A DNA stretch of 64,000 nt from Anderseniella sp963787895 (GTDB lineage Bacteria; Pseudomonadota; Alphaproteobacteria; Rhizobiales; Aestuariivirgaceae), in the NCBI GenBank assembly GCA_963787895.1, contig CAWBEX010000004.1:142955-206954 (forward strand), in the 5' to 3' direction. Each line of letters begins with the position of its first letter. The first letter of the stretch is position 1. The notes below the pieces were generated by a model that saw only the letters and a program-made list of their open reading frames with translations, was not told where the DNA came from and did no database searches. Below are positions 1 to 8,548 of this stretch, one piece after another. A program made the translations under genes and the position numbers.

Positions 1-1
1 A

Positions 2-661
2 TGGCCGCGGCAGCGAGGTAGGGTGCGCCTTGATGGGGCTGATGTCAGGCAATGGGACCCGGTAGCACTGGGCAAGCATATCGGGTATCTCCCGCAAGAC
101 GTGGAGTTGTTCGAAGGCACAGTTGCAGACAATATTGCACGCTTCGATCCCGAGGCAGACCCGCAACAGATCGTGGCAGCCGCACGACAGGCGGCAGTGC
201 ATGACATGGTGCTCAAACTGCCGGACGGCTACAATACCCGCATCGGGGCAGGCGGGCACCGCTTGTCCGCCGGCCAGCTTCAACGCATTGGTTTGGCGCG
301 GGCAATGTATGGCGATCCGGTGCTGCTTATAATGGACGAGCCAAACGCCAACCTGGATGCAGAGGGTGAGACAGCGCTTGTGAAGGCAGTTTCAAACGCC
401 CGTAGCCGTGGGGCGACTGTTGTTGTTGTCGCCCATCGGCCAAGCGCGCTCGCAGCAATCGACACACTGCTTATGCTGAAGGATGGCCAACAAGTGGCTT
501 TCGGTCCGCGTGACGAGGTGTTGTCTAAGGTATTGCAGCCCAGTTCAGGTCATCCCGGCGCAAAACCCGGGGGCGTGATGGGTGGGGCACGCCTTCAACA
601 GGCGGCATTGCACAAATCCGGCCTGGTCGCAGTGGCTGATGAGCTGGGAGCGAGCGAATGA
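2..661 (+). CDS. Type I secretion ABC transporter ATPase/permease, PrtD family (5' end outside window)
   Basis: This is the C-terminal part of the nucleotide-binding domain of a type I secretion exporter, which powers one-step export of a protein from cytoplasm to outside. The frame is open to the window edge, so the membrane domain and Walker A lie upstream; the GTG at 23 is internal. Visible in order: D-loop strand RLDGADV, Q-loop (GYLPQDVELFEG), ABC signature LSAGQLQRIGLARA, Walker B (LLIMDEPNANLD) and H-loop (VAHRP). The family assignment (PrtD/AprD rather than lipid or drug exporter) rests on the RLDGADVRQWD style and on the HlyD adaptor gene that follows with an ATGA overlap at 658-661. 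The outer-membrane TolC partner and the secreted substrate are not in the window. Confidence 0.9.
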   Translation, partial: WPRQRGRVRLDGADVRQWDPVALGKHIGYLPQDVELFEGTVADNIARFDPEADPQQIVAAARQAAVHDMVLKLPDGYNTRIGAGGHRLSAGQLQRIGLARAMYGDPVLLIMDEPNANLDAEGETALVKAVSNARSRGATVVVVAHRPSALAAIDTLLMLKDGQQVAFGPRDEVLSKVLQPSSGHPGAKPGGVMGGARLQQAALHKSGLVAVADELGASE

Positions 662-1956
662 GCAGCACTACCAAACAATCAATGTGGCGTTATCAACTTG
701 CCGGGTTTCTTGGTGTCCTGCTAATCGGCGGAACCGTTGGCGGATGGTCTGTTCTTACGGAACTGCGAGGCGCCGTTATTGCATCTGGCACCATGGTCGT
801 TGACAGCACTACAAAGCGCATTCAACACCGCGACGGCGGGATAGTTGCCGAAATCAATGTAAGAGAAGGTGACAAGGTTGCGGCTGGTGAACTGCTGGTC
901 CGGCTCGATGACACAGACAGCAAGGCCGAGCTTGGTATCATCGATACGATTCGTGTTGAATGGCTTGCCAAGGTCGCAAGGTTGAAGGCACAGCGGGATG
1001 AGCTTCCCGCTATCGCTTTTCCGACAGAGCTGCTGGACAAACGCACTGATCAACTGGTGGCTGACCTGATTAGCGGTCAGGAAAGGTTGTTCACTTCGCA
1101 GAAGGCATCGATTGACGGACGGGTGTTGCAGCTGCGCGAACGCATCGTTCAATTGAATGAGGAAATATCGGGGGTTCAGGCTCAGCTGGTTGCCAAGAAA
1201 AATCAAAAAGCACTCATCAAGAAGGAGCTGACCGCCATGCGGACTCTGCTGAAGCAGGGGCTGGTGCAGGTTACCCGTGTTTTGGCTCTTGAACGTGAGG
1301 AAGAGCGCCTTGCTGGTGAAACAGGCCAGCATATAGCTCAGATCGCCCGCGCGCGCGGGCAAATTGGTGAGGTGGAAGTTCAAATTCTTCAGGTTCGTGA
1401 TGATGCACTCACCACAACCCTTACGGAATTGCGCGAAGCCGAGTCAAAGGTTGCCGAATTTGATGAGCGCCGCATAGCCGTGTCAGCCAAGCTTAAACGG
1501 GTAGACATACTCTCGCCGCGCAATGGTTATGTTCATCAACTGGCCGTGCACACGATTGGCGGCGTTATCGGTGCCGGCGAGGCGGTCATGCTGATCGTGC
1601 CGGAGGAAGATCCCCTGGTTGTTGAGGCTCAGGTGCGACCACAGGACATCGACCAGGTTTTCACTGGCCAGGATGCTGTCATGCGCTTCCCCAATGCGGC
1701 GTCTAGTATTACTCCGCAAATCCACGGCAAGGTCATCCTGGTGGGAGCGGACATGAAGCAGCCGGACCCAAATGTTGCCCCGTATTACACGGTCCGACTG
1801 CAGTTGAGCGAGCAGGAGCGGGAAAAGTTGCAGGGACTGGAATTGAAGCCCGGCATGCCCGCAGAAGCCTACATGCAAACCAATGGCCGCAGCCCCTTGA
1901 GTTATTTGCTCAAACCGTTTAGGGACCAACTAAATCATGCTCTGAAAGAGCGTTAA
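658..1956 (+). CDS. HlyD family type I secretion periplasmic adaptor
   Basis: A 432-residue membrane fusion protein that would bridge the inner-membrane ABC exporter and an outer-membrane TolC-type channel. It has a short cytoplasmic N-terminus, one membrane segment at about residues 14-35, a barrel-sandwich start (IQHRDGGIVAEINVREGD), long coiled-coil arms at about 90-285, and a beta-barrel C-terminus with the HlyD signature region around VDILSPRNGYVHQL and the conserved RFPNAAS-type strand. The ATG at 658 overlaps the TGA of the ATPase gene, which indicates translational coupling. Length and domain order are normal for PrtE/HlyD proteins. The substrate is unknown. Confidence 0.92.
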   Translation: MSSTTKQSMWRYQLAGFLGVLLIGGTVGGWSVLTELRGAVIASGTMVVDSTTKRIQHRDGGIVAEINVREGDKVAAGELLVRLDDTDSKAELGIIDTIRVEWLAKVARLKAQRDELPAIAFPTELLDKRTDQLVADLISGQERLFTSQKASIDGRVLQLRERIVQLNEEISGVQAQLVAKKNQKALIKKELTAMRTLLKQGLVQVTRVLALEREEERLAGETGQHIAQIARARGQIGEVEVQILQVRDDALTTTLTELREAESKVAEFDERRIAVSAKLKRVDILSPRNGYVHQLAVHTIGGVIGAGEAVMLIVPEEDPLVVEAQVRPQDIDQVFTGQDAVMRFPNAASSITPQIHGKVILVGADMKQPDPNVAPYYTVRLQLSEQEREKLQGLELKPGMPAEAYMQTNGRSPLSYLLKPFRDQLNHALKER

Positions 1957-2045
1957 TTCAAGCCGCTGCGGGTGTGCCAACAAGGTGTAATCTGCAGTTG
2001 CTATCTGGAAGGTGAACCGGACAAGGTTCGACCGCCTGGATATGG

Positions 2046-2121
2046 GAGCCCGTAGCTCAGTTGGTAGAGCAACTGACTTTTAATCAGTAGGTCCACGGTT
2101 CGAACCCGTGCGGGCTCACCA
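2046..2121 (+). tRNA. tRNA-Lys (anticodon UUU)
   Basis: A 76-nt cloverleaf. The acceptor stem GAGCCCG (2046-2052) pairs with CGGGCTC (2111-2117), followed by discriminator A and an encoded CCA (2119-2121). The D arm begins TAGCTCAG and has the GG of the D loop. The anticodon stem ACTGA/TCAGT encloses loop CTTTTAA with anticodon TTT at 2079-2081, and the T arm contains GTTCGAA. It stands alone about 90 bases after the hlyD gene. Confidence 0.97.
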
Positions 2122-2258
2122 TACATTCCAGTCACCCGTGAATGCCTCATTGCGCGGGGCTTCACATCTGGGTTCATTTCCGTATTATTCCCATCATATC
2201 CATATGCGACAGGCACAAGGATCATCCGGGGGTTGTTTCAAATGCGGGAGATCCAGAA

Positions 2259-2678
2259 ATGCAATTTTGGACAATGGCAACAATGCTGGCAGGGCTGGCT
2301 GCAGCAGCACTATCGATGGGCTTGCAAACAGAGCAGGCGAACGCTGCCAATACATGCGGGTTTGGCTGGGCCAGACCGGGCAAATACACTGTGTCAGGCA
2401 ATTTCCGGGGCAAGGTAGAATCGACCTCGGCCAGACTAACCACGGATTGCCGGGTTTCGCTTCAAATACCGGGAGTTTTTACCGGCGGAAAGGTCAAACC
2501 GTCCGGTGGCTGCCTGCGCTTCTCCATGAAGATTGAGGGCGAACGCAAAACACTGGTTGCAAAATGGTGCAATACATACGGACTTGTACCCTGGAATGGC
2601 AGAACCATTCGCGCCTCAATCAAGCGCGTTTCAGTAGAACAGGAAAGACCCAAGACCAAGTCCAACTTCAACAATTGA
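2259..2678 (+). CDS. Small secreted cysteine-containing protein of unknown function
   Basis: I do not recognise a family. The ATG at 2259 is chosen over the upstream in-frame ATG at 2142 because it has a GGGAG ribosome site 8 bases upstream and because it starts directly with a signal peptide (hydrophobic core MLAGLAAAALSMG, likely cleavage after QANA). The mature part is about 110 residues, basic, with four cysteines (in CGFGW, TDCRV, GGCLRF, KWCNTY) that could form two disulfides in the periplasm. It converges on the ScfR-like regulator gene with a 26-base gap. Confidence 0.7.
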   Translation: MQFWTMATMLAGLAAAALSMGLQTEQANAANTCGFGWARPGKYTVSGNFRGKVESTSARLTTDCRVSLQIPGVFTGGKVKPSGGCLRFSMKIEGERKTLVAKWCNTYGLVPWNGRTIRASIKRVSVEQERPKTKSNFNN

Positions 2679-2704
2679 AGCGGCTAGTCGGTTGCGGGCA
2701 GGGA

Positions 2705-4126
2705 TTAACTCTCGAACCTGGTCTGTCCGCGCCGGTTCTCGTTTATTGGCAAATCAAGATGCACCGGCTGGTGCGCGCGCTGTGAACAGGCGTGGCGCGA
2801 GCACAGGCGGCAGTTGATGCCGATTGGCGTAAATAGCTCGGGATCATTGAGCTGATACTGGCCAGCATAGACCAGTTCACTGGCATGCTCGATTGAACAG
2901 CCAAGTGTGATGGCCAACCTGTGGTCCTGGCTCTTGTAGCCGTGGGTCGGCCTGTCAACGGTACGATTGATGGTGAAGTGCCTGGAGCTGTCCGGCATCT
3001 CCACGAACTGGGGCAGAATGCGTCCGGGTGTGCGGAAACAAACGTGAATATCCCATCGTGGGCACGCACCGCCATATTCTGCCAGGTGAATGGCTGTCGC
3101 ATTGAAGCGCTTTGTGACGTTGCCAGCCTTGTCAACACGGAGAAAGAAGAACGGCACCCCTTGATTGCCCTCGCGCTGAAGCGTGGTGACCCGGTGGCAC
3201 GCCTGTTCGAAGGAAACTCCAAAGCGGGCGGCAAGGTGGTCAATGTCGTACCTTGAACTGCGGGCCTCCCCAATGAATGCGTCGTACGGCATAAGGAGAG
3301 CCGCTGCGAAATAGTTAGCCAGTTCGACACGGCAACGTGCCTGGTTGCGCGAACCATCTATGTTGTTGCTCGACAAGATGCCATCAATGACAGGTGCGAA
3401 CTCAAGCAGACCCACCATGTGAGCCAATTGGAAGACACGGTTGGTGAAATCGAGCGCCTCGGACAATAGAAGAATGCGTTGAGCATTGTCATATGATCTC
3501 AAGGTACCGGGCAGTTCGGAAACCGGTACCGTCATCACCTTGATGTTCAGCCGTTGTTCAAGCCGGCGTTTCAGGTAGCTGTATATTTCATCTGGAGCGA
3601 CCTGCTGGTCTTCGTAGAAACCTTCTGCAATTCGCTCCAGTTCGGCAAAATGGTTGCGATGCTTTCTGAACAGGTCATGCACAATGGCTTCCGGGGTCGC
3701 AAGCAGTACTGCATCTGCTTCACCTTGCGCGCCGCCCTCACGCATTGTCATCAGCCTGTCTGACAGCGTGCGGTAGTTTTCGTACAAGGTCACGATGCCA
3801 CTTGCCAGTGTGGGGGAATGATCCAGCGCTGCCCTGAGTTCTTGCAGATCTGGTCTTGCAGCGTCAAACATGGGGTCTTGCAACACACTTCTGAGATCTG
3901 CCAACCGGCCTGGCGTGTCATCTTCAACCAGGTCGCGCCAGTCGATGCCGTAGGTTTGAGATATGCGCATCAACACCTGAACCGAGACGCTGCGCTGGTT
4001 GTTTTCCAGCAAGTTGACGTACGAAGTGCTCAGCCCAAGCGCTGTAGCCATCGCGGATTGTGTCAACCCGCGCTCCTTGCGCAGTTGGCGCAACTGGGGC
4101 CCGACAAAGGTCTTCCCTGATTTCAT
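2705..4126 (-). CDS. ScfR/RamB-type XRE regulator with ImmA/IrrE-like and DUF2083 domains
   Basis: A 473-residue transcriptional regulator of the short-chain fatty acid / acetate regulator family. The N-terminal Cro/CI helix-turn-helix is at about residues 8-64 (RQLRKERGLTQ, STSYVNLLE). The middle resembles the IrrE/M78 domain but shows no HEXXH metallopeptidase motif (the corresponding stretch is QLAHMVGLLEF). The C-terminal DUF2083 part has the family's cysteine cluster (GINCRLCSR and the following Cys). The start is set at the ATG at 4126; the frame opens at a TTG at 4138. It is divergent from the aminotransferase at 4310, and a perfect inverted repeat lies between them. Relatives control propionate, acetate and glyoxylate genes, which fits the neighbour. 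Confidence 0.87.
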   Translation of the reverse strand: MKSGKTFVGPQLRQLRKERGLTQSAMATALGLSTSYVNLLENNQRSVSVQVLMRISQTYGIDWRDLVEDDTPGRLADLRSVLQDPMFDAARPDLQELRAALDHSPTLASGIVTLYENYRTLSDRLMTMREGGAQGEADAVLLATPEAIVHDLFRKHRNHFAELERIAEGFYEDQQVAPDEIYSYLKRRLEQRLNIKVMTVPVSELPGTLRSYDNAQRILLLSEALDFTNRVFQLAHMVGLLEFAPVIDGILSSNNIDGSRNQARCRVELANYFAAALLMPYDAFIGEARSSRYDIDHLAARFGVSFEQACHRVTTLQREGNQGVPFFFLRVDKAGNVTKRFNATAIHLAEYGGACPRWDIHVCFRTPGRILPQFVEMPDSSRHFTINRTVDRPTHGYKSQDHRLAITLGCSIEHASELVYAGQYQLNDPELFTPIGINCRLCSRHACSQRAHQPVHLDLPINENRRGQTRFES

Positions 4127-4155
4127 GGTGTATTCCAACCTGTCATGAGCATGTA

Positions 4156-4186
4156 TTTACATTATTACAAAAACTGAAAATGTAAA
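4156..4186. promoter_or_regulatory. Inverted repeat TTTACATT-N15-AATGTAAA, candidate operator
   Basis: Perfect 8-base arms (4156-4163 and 4179-4186) separated by an AT-rich 15-base spacer lie 30 bases upstream of the regulator's ATG and about 125 bases upstream of the divergent aminotransferase. Position and symmetry suggest a binding site for the regulator itself. The protein that binds it is inference. Confidence 0.45.
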
Positions 4187-4309
4187 ACACAACTTCCTCA
4201 GATCGACGCGGATTCGGTCGGCGAAGCAGCAGCAGTGAGGTATTGCTGAACCTTCAAGAACAAGCTGGTGCGGATCTAAAGTCACTGGCATCTTTGGAGG
4301 AAACTGCAC

Positions 4310-5509
4310 ATGAACAATGGTCACACTCATCTCTTTATCCCAGGACCCACAAACATTCCTGATAGCGTTCGCCGCGCAATGAATGTCCCTATGGAGGATA
4401 TGCGTGCCCCCGATTTCGGCACGTTGACGCTGCCGCTGTTTGCTGGTCTCAAACGTGTTTTCAAGACCACCAAGGGCCGTGTGTTCATGTTTCCGGGCTC
4501 TGGAACGGGTTCATGGGAAAGCGCAATAACCAATACACTGAATGCCGGTGACAAGGTTCTCATGTCTCGGTTTGGGCAGTTCAGCCATCTGTGGGTAGAC
4601 ATGGCTGAGCGCATGAAACTTGATGTGCAATGTCTCGACGTGGAATGGGGCAAGGGCGTTCCGGTGGACGAATACGCTCGCATCCTGAAAGCAGACAAGG
4701 CACACAGCATCAAGGCTGTGTTCGTAACCCAGAATGAAACTGCGACCGGCGTCACGTCGGATGTGGCCGGAGTGCGCGCAGCACTCGACGCCGCAAAACA
4801 TCCGGCAATGCTTTATGTAGACGGCGTCAGCTCGATCGGATCTATCGATTTCCGTTTCGACGAATGGGGAGTTGATCTGGCTGTGGCAGGGTCTCAAAAG
4901 GGTTTCATGCTACCGGCCGGGCTGTCCATGCTGGCGGTGAGCGAGAAGGCATTTGAAGCTGCCAAGACAGCAACCATGCCTCGTTGCTATTTCTCGTTTG
5001 ACGATATGCTGAAGCTCAATGACGACGGATATTTCCCTTACACGCCGCCAACACAACTCTTCCATGGCTTGCGCGAATCCATCTCACTGCTTGAAGAAGA
5101 AGGGCTGGAAAATGTGTTTGCGCGCCACAAGAGGCTTGCCGAAGGTGTCCGGCGCGGTGTTGCTGCCTGGAAGGGTTGCAGGCTTTGCGCAACAGGGCCT
5201 CAATGGCATTCCGACACCGTTTCAGCGATTGTCGTGCCCGAAGACATTGACGCCCGGGATGTAATCAACACTGGCTACAAGAAATACCGCACCAGTTTTG
5301 GCAGCGGTCTGTCAAAGGTTATGGGCAAGGTGTTCCGCATTGGTCATCTGGGAGATCTGAACGAAGTCATGTGTCTGGCTGCGCTGGCTTCAGCGGAGAT
5401 GGCGCTTCGGGATGCTGGTGCAAAGATTGAACTGGGCTCAGGCGTTGCAGCTGCTCAAGACTGGTACACATCCAAGGCATCTGAACCAATTCGGATCGCA
5501 GCTGAATGA
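4310..5509 (+). CDS. PLP-dependent aminotransferase, serine/aspartate--glyoxylate class (class V)
   Basis: A 399-residue class V aminotransferase that would transfer an amino group to glyoxylate to make glycine. Motifs: N-terminal LFIPGPTNIP, the phosphate-binding loop FPGSGTGSWE (61-70), YVDGVSSIGS with the PLP-contacting Asp at 171, and Lys197 in GSQKGFMLPAG as the Schiff-base lysine. A GGAGG site at 4296-4300 sits 9 bases before the ATG. It resembles both serine-glyoxylate aminotransferase (SgaA) and the aspartate-glyoxylate enzyme of the beta-hydroxyaspartate cycle (BhcA). The other bhc genes are not adjacent, so the donor cannot be decided here. It is probably controlled by the divergent ScfR-like regulator. 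Confidence 0.88.
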   Translation: MNNGHTHLFIPGPTNIPDSVRRAMNVPMEDMRAPDFGTLTLPLFAGLKRVFKTTKGRVFMFPGSGTGSWESAITNTLNAGDKVLMSRFGQFSHLWVDMAERMKLDVQCLDVEWGKGVPVDEYARILKADKAHSIKAVFVTQNETATGVTSDVAGVRAALDAAKHPAMLYVDGVSSIGSIDFRFDEWGVDLAVAGSQKGFMLPAGLSMLAVSEKAFEAAKTATMPRCYFSFDDMLKLNDDGYFPYTPPTQLFHGLRESISLLEEEGLENVFARHKRLAEGVRRGVAAWKGCRLCATGPQWHSDTVSAIVVPEDIDARDVINTGYKKYRTSFGSGLSKVMGKVFRIGHLGDLNEVMCLAALASAEMALRDAGAKIELGSGVAAAQDWYTSKASEPIRIAAE

Positions 5510-5560
5510 ATTTGACCTGATTGTTACTACTCAGCCAATCCTCCAGAGTGGCTGATTGAT

Positions 5561-5599
5561 GGGTCGGCATTCATGCGTGCATGATGTCGGCCCTTTTTT
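5561..5599 (+). terminator. Rho-independent terminator after the aminotransferase gene
   Basis: Stem 5561-5576 pairs with 5579-5593 (GGGTCGGCAT... with ...ATGTCGGCCC, two G-U pairs and one bulged T), followed by six T residues at 5594-5599. It lies 51 bases after the aminotransferase stop. It also covers the first ATG (5581) of the open frame of the next gene, which argues against that ATG as a start. Confidence 0.85.
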
Positions 5600-5655
5600 G
5601 TGGCGCGAGCCCTCAAATGCAGTACATATGCAACGAATACTTGTACGTGCTTTCC

Positions 5656-7302
5656 ATGGAATTGATGATGCCCGAATCCGATTTGGTATTCGATTATATT
5701 GTGGTTGGAGCAGGTTCTGCCGGTTGCGTTCTGGCTGCCAATCTTTCGAAATCGGGCACAGAAAAGGTGTTGCTTCTTGAAGCTGGTCCAGCCGTCGAGA
5801 ACTTCTGGATCAAGACGCCTATCGGTTATGGACATTCCATCACGAACAAGCGTGTGAACTGGATGTACCACTCCCAGCCGGAAGAATTTCTTGCCGGCCG
5901 CCGGATTTCCATACCCAGGGGGCGGCTGGTTGGTGGTTCAAGCGCCATCAATGCCATGGTTTATGTTCGGGGTACCGAGAACGATTTCTCGGATTGGGCC
6001 AAGGATGGCAACCCGGAGTGGACCTGGGAGCACGTCCTGGCCAGTTACAAGCGCATTGAAAATCACAGCGTCAGGGACAGTGAGCTTCATGGCCTGAATG
6101 GTCCGCTTGAAGTGAACAGCCGCGCCGCAGTGGCGCACCCGTTGTGTGAGGCATTCCTTGAAGCTGGCAAGCAACTGCAGTTCGCCGGTAACGAGGATTT
6201 CAACGGCCGTACGCACGAAGGTGTCGGCCACTACCACCACACCATTGCCAAAGATTCGCGCCGAATGTCTGCGGCACGTGCGTGGCTGCGTCCGGCACGC
6301 AAACGCAAGAACCTGAAACTGGAAGCAGAGGCGCTTGTCCTAGGTCTTGTGCTTGATGGCAGGAAGGTTACAGGAGTTCGCTACCGCAGAGGCGGCAAGA
6401 CATTGCAGGCTGTTGCGCGCAGGGAAGTAATCTTGAGTGCGGGGTCCATCAACACGCCTCAGTTGCTCATGGTTTCAGGCATTGGACCGGGCAAAATGCT
6501 GCAGCAGGCGGGCATCGAAGTTGTGCATGTCATGCCGGCTGTAGGGCAGCATATGCAAGATCATACTGCATATGACATGCATTACCGATCCAACCTGCCA
6601 ACATTGAACCAGCAATTGAGCAGTTGGTTCGGTAAGATCCGGGCCGCCCTGGACTATTTTGTTGCCGGCACCGGACCTCTTTCGTCTGGTACGACGCATG
6701 CCGGTGGCTTCGTCAGGTCTTCACCCGGTCGTGAGCAGGCAAACATGCAGCTATACTTTTCGCCGCTCACCAGAGATGTGAACCCCGGCGAACCCGGGCG
6801 TATGGCACAGCTAGACACCTATCCGGCATTTTCGATGAGTGTGTGTAACACCAGACCTTTCTCGCGGGGCAGCGTTGGTGTGCGCAGCGATAGTGTTCTC
6901 GATGTCCCGGAAATCAGGTTAAATCTGCTGAGTGACAGGCGAGATGTTGATGAGCTTGTCGAAGGAGCACGGTTGCTGCGCAGGTTTGCCGCCACTCCGG
7001 CCCTGAAACCGATTATCGCGGAAGAATATTTGCCAGGGCCTGCAATAGAAACAAATCAGCAGATCGAGGAGGATCTCCGGCAACGCGCTTACTCGATTTA
7101 TCACCCTTGCGGAACATGCAGGATGGCAAGCGACATCAAGGATGGCGTAGTTTCATCCCGGCTGAGGGTACATGGTCTGGAAGGGCTTAGAATTGCCGAT
7201 GCATCGGTGTTCCCGTATGTCACCACCGGAAATCTGAATGCGCCATCAACAATGGTGGGACAAAGAGCAAGTGAAATTATCCTTGAAGATGCAGGTACTT
7301 GA
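5656..7302 (+). CDS. GMC family FAD-dependent oxidoreductase (choline dehydrogenase-like)
   Basis: A flavoprotein of about 548 residues of the glucose-methanol-choline family, oxidising an alcohol substrate that cannot be named from sequence. The N-terminus carries the dinucleotide-binding motif VGAGSAGCVLAANLS and LLLEAGP. GMC signature 1 is at RGRLVGGSSAINAMVYVRG, signature 2 at SAGSINTPQLLMVSGIGP. The active-site His is in YHPCGTCRMA, and the C-terminal GNLNAPSTMVGQRAS follows. The frame opens at 5581 inside a terminator hairpin, so the ATG at 5656 (or 5665/5668) is preferred; none has a good ribosome site. It has no clear operon partner. Confidence 0.9.
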   Translation: MELMMPESDLVFDYIVVGAGSAGCVLAANLSKSGTEKVLLLEAGPAVENFWIKTPIGYGHSITNKRVNWMYHSQPEEFLAGRRISIPRGRLVGGSSAINAMVYVRGTENDFSDWAKDGNPEWTWEHVLASYKRIENHSVRDSELHGLNGPLEVNSRAAVAHPLCEAFLEAGKQLQFAGNEDFNGRTHEGVGHYHHTIAKDSRRMSAARAWLRPARKRKNLKLEAEALVLGLVLDGRKVTGVRYRRGGKTLQAVARREVILSAGSINTPQLLMVSGIGPGKMLQQAGIEVVHVMPAVGQHMQDHTAYDMHYRSNLPTLNQQLSSWFGKIRAALDYFVAGTGPLSSGTTHAGGFVRSSPGREQANMQLYFSPLTRDVNPGEPGRMAQLDTYPAFSMSVCNTRPFSRGSVGVRSDSVLDVPEIRLNLLSDRRDVDELVEGARLLRRFAATPALKPIIAEEYLPGPAIETNQQIEEDLRQRAYSIYHPCGTCRMASDIKDGVVSSRLRVHGLEGLRIADASVFPYVTTGNLNAPSTMVGQRASEIILEDAGT

Positions 7303-7463
7303 GCGTTTGGCGCACACCCTCTTTTGAACAATTCTAAATTTAACCGCGTTAATTCAGTTACTTAGGTCGTGCGAAGTTGTCGCACCTTTGTATTTGCCTC
7401 TTGCAAACCATAAATCCGAGTGATTTAGTCGGAATATAGCAAATCAAAGAAACAGGTGCCGTA

Positions 7464-8510
7464 ATGAAGTCCGCTTTGAATATCAGCCGCCGTGCCTTCC
7501 TTCACAGTACAATTGCCGCGGGCGGCATTCTTGCCATGCCGTCAATCGCTCGTGCCGCAACCGAATTGAACCTCTATTCCTCTCGTCACTACGACACGGA
7601 CGAGGCGCTATATGGCGATTTTACCAAAGCCACTGGCATCGCCATCAATCGCATCGAGGCCAAGGCGGAAGAGCTGATTGAACGCATGAAGGCTGAGGGC
7701 GAAAACTCCCCGGCCGACTTGCTGATTACCGTCGATGCCGGAAATCTTGAAAGAGCCAATCAGGACAATCTGTTTCAGCCGGTTTCGACAGAAATTCTGA
7801 CAAGCCGCATTCCCGCGCATCTGCGCCATGCAGACGGCAGCTGGTTCGGCTTTTCCAAACGGGCGCGTATCGTTGTGACATCCAAGGACAGGATGGATCC
7901 GGCAAAAGTGCCAACCTACGAGTCCCTTGCCGATGAGCAGGTTCGCGGCAAATTGCTGATCCGATCATCCAGCAATATCTACAATCAGTCGCTTATGGGA
8001 TCGATCATTTCCGCAGATGGTGCCGAGAAGGCCGAGGCGTGGGCGCAGGGCATTGTTGCAAACTTTGCACGTGCCCCGAAGGGCGGCGACCGCGACCAAA
8101 TCAAGGCTGTTGCGGCGGGCGAGGGTGATGTTGCCGTGGTCAACAGCTACTATCTCGGGCAGATGATCAAGTCCGACAAGGAAGACGAACGAGAAGTGGC
8201 CAGCAAGGTGAGTATTGTGTTCCCGAACCAGCAAGACCGCGGAACGCATGTCAACATTTCAGGGGCCGGCGTTGCTCGCCATGCGAAAAATCTGGACGCT
8301 GCAATCAAGTTTCTGGAGTACCTGGCATCTGACAAGGCGCAGGAATATTTTGCAGCGGGCAATGTGGAGTATCCTGTTGTTGAAGGCGTGCCATTGGCCA
8401 GCCCCCTGGATACATTTGGCAGCTTCAAGGAAGATACGTTGAACGCGCAGGTGTTTGCCTCGTTGAATGCGGAAGCTGTGAAAATCATGGATCGGGCTGG
8501 CTGGAAATAA
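7464..8510 (+). CDS. Iron(III) ABC transporter substrate-binding protein (FbpA/FutA family), Tat-exported
   Basis: A 348-residue periplasmic ferric-ion binding protein. It begins with a twin-arginine signal (SRRAFLH) and cleavage near ARAA, so it is exported folded through Tat. The mature part starts ELNLYSSRHYDTDEALYGDF as in the FbpA/IdiA/FutA family, and the paired tyrosines in NSYYLGQMI are the expected iron ligands. The permease gene follows after 38 bases. The 160-base upstream region contains a short inverted repeat (GTGCGA-N5-TCGCAC, 7369-7385) that could be a weak terminator of the GMC gene or an operator. I see no convincing Fur, RirA or Irr box. Confidence 0.92.
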   Translation: MKSALNISRRAFLHSTIAAGGILAMPSIARAATELNLYSSRHYDTDEALYGDFTKATGIAINRIEAKAEELIERMKAEGENSPADLLITVDAGNLERANQDNLFQPVSTEILTSRIPAHLRHADGSWFGFSKRARIVVTSKDRMDPAKVPTYESLADEQVRGKLLIRSSSNIYNQSLMGSIISADGAEKAEAWAQGIVANFARAPKGGDRDQIKAVAAGEGDVAVVNSYYLGQMIKSDKEDEREVASKVSIVFPNQQDRGTHVNISGAGVARHAKNLDAAIKFLEYLASDKAQEYFAAGNVEYPVVEGVPLASPLDTFGSFKEDTLNAQVFASLNAEAVKIMDRAGWK

Positions 8511-8548
8511 TGTCATTGCCATTGCTGATGCGGCTGTATACCTGACCC

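Noticed and set aside
2001..2225. Minus-strand 74-codon frame across tRNA-Lys
   Set aside because: It is the antisense of the tRNA gene and its flanks, with no family resemblance.
7369..7385. GTGCGA-N5-TCGCAC as a Fur or RirA box for the iron transporter
   Set aside because: It does not resemble known iron-regulator boxes; it is mentioned only as a possible weak hairpin.
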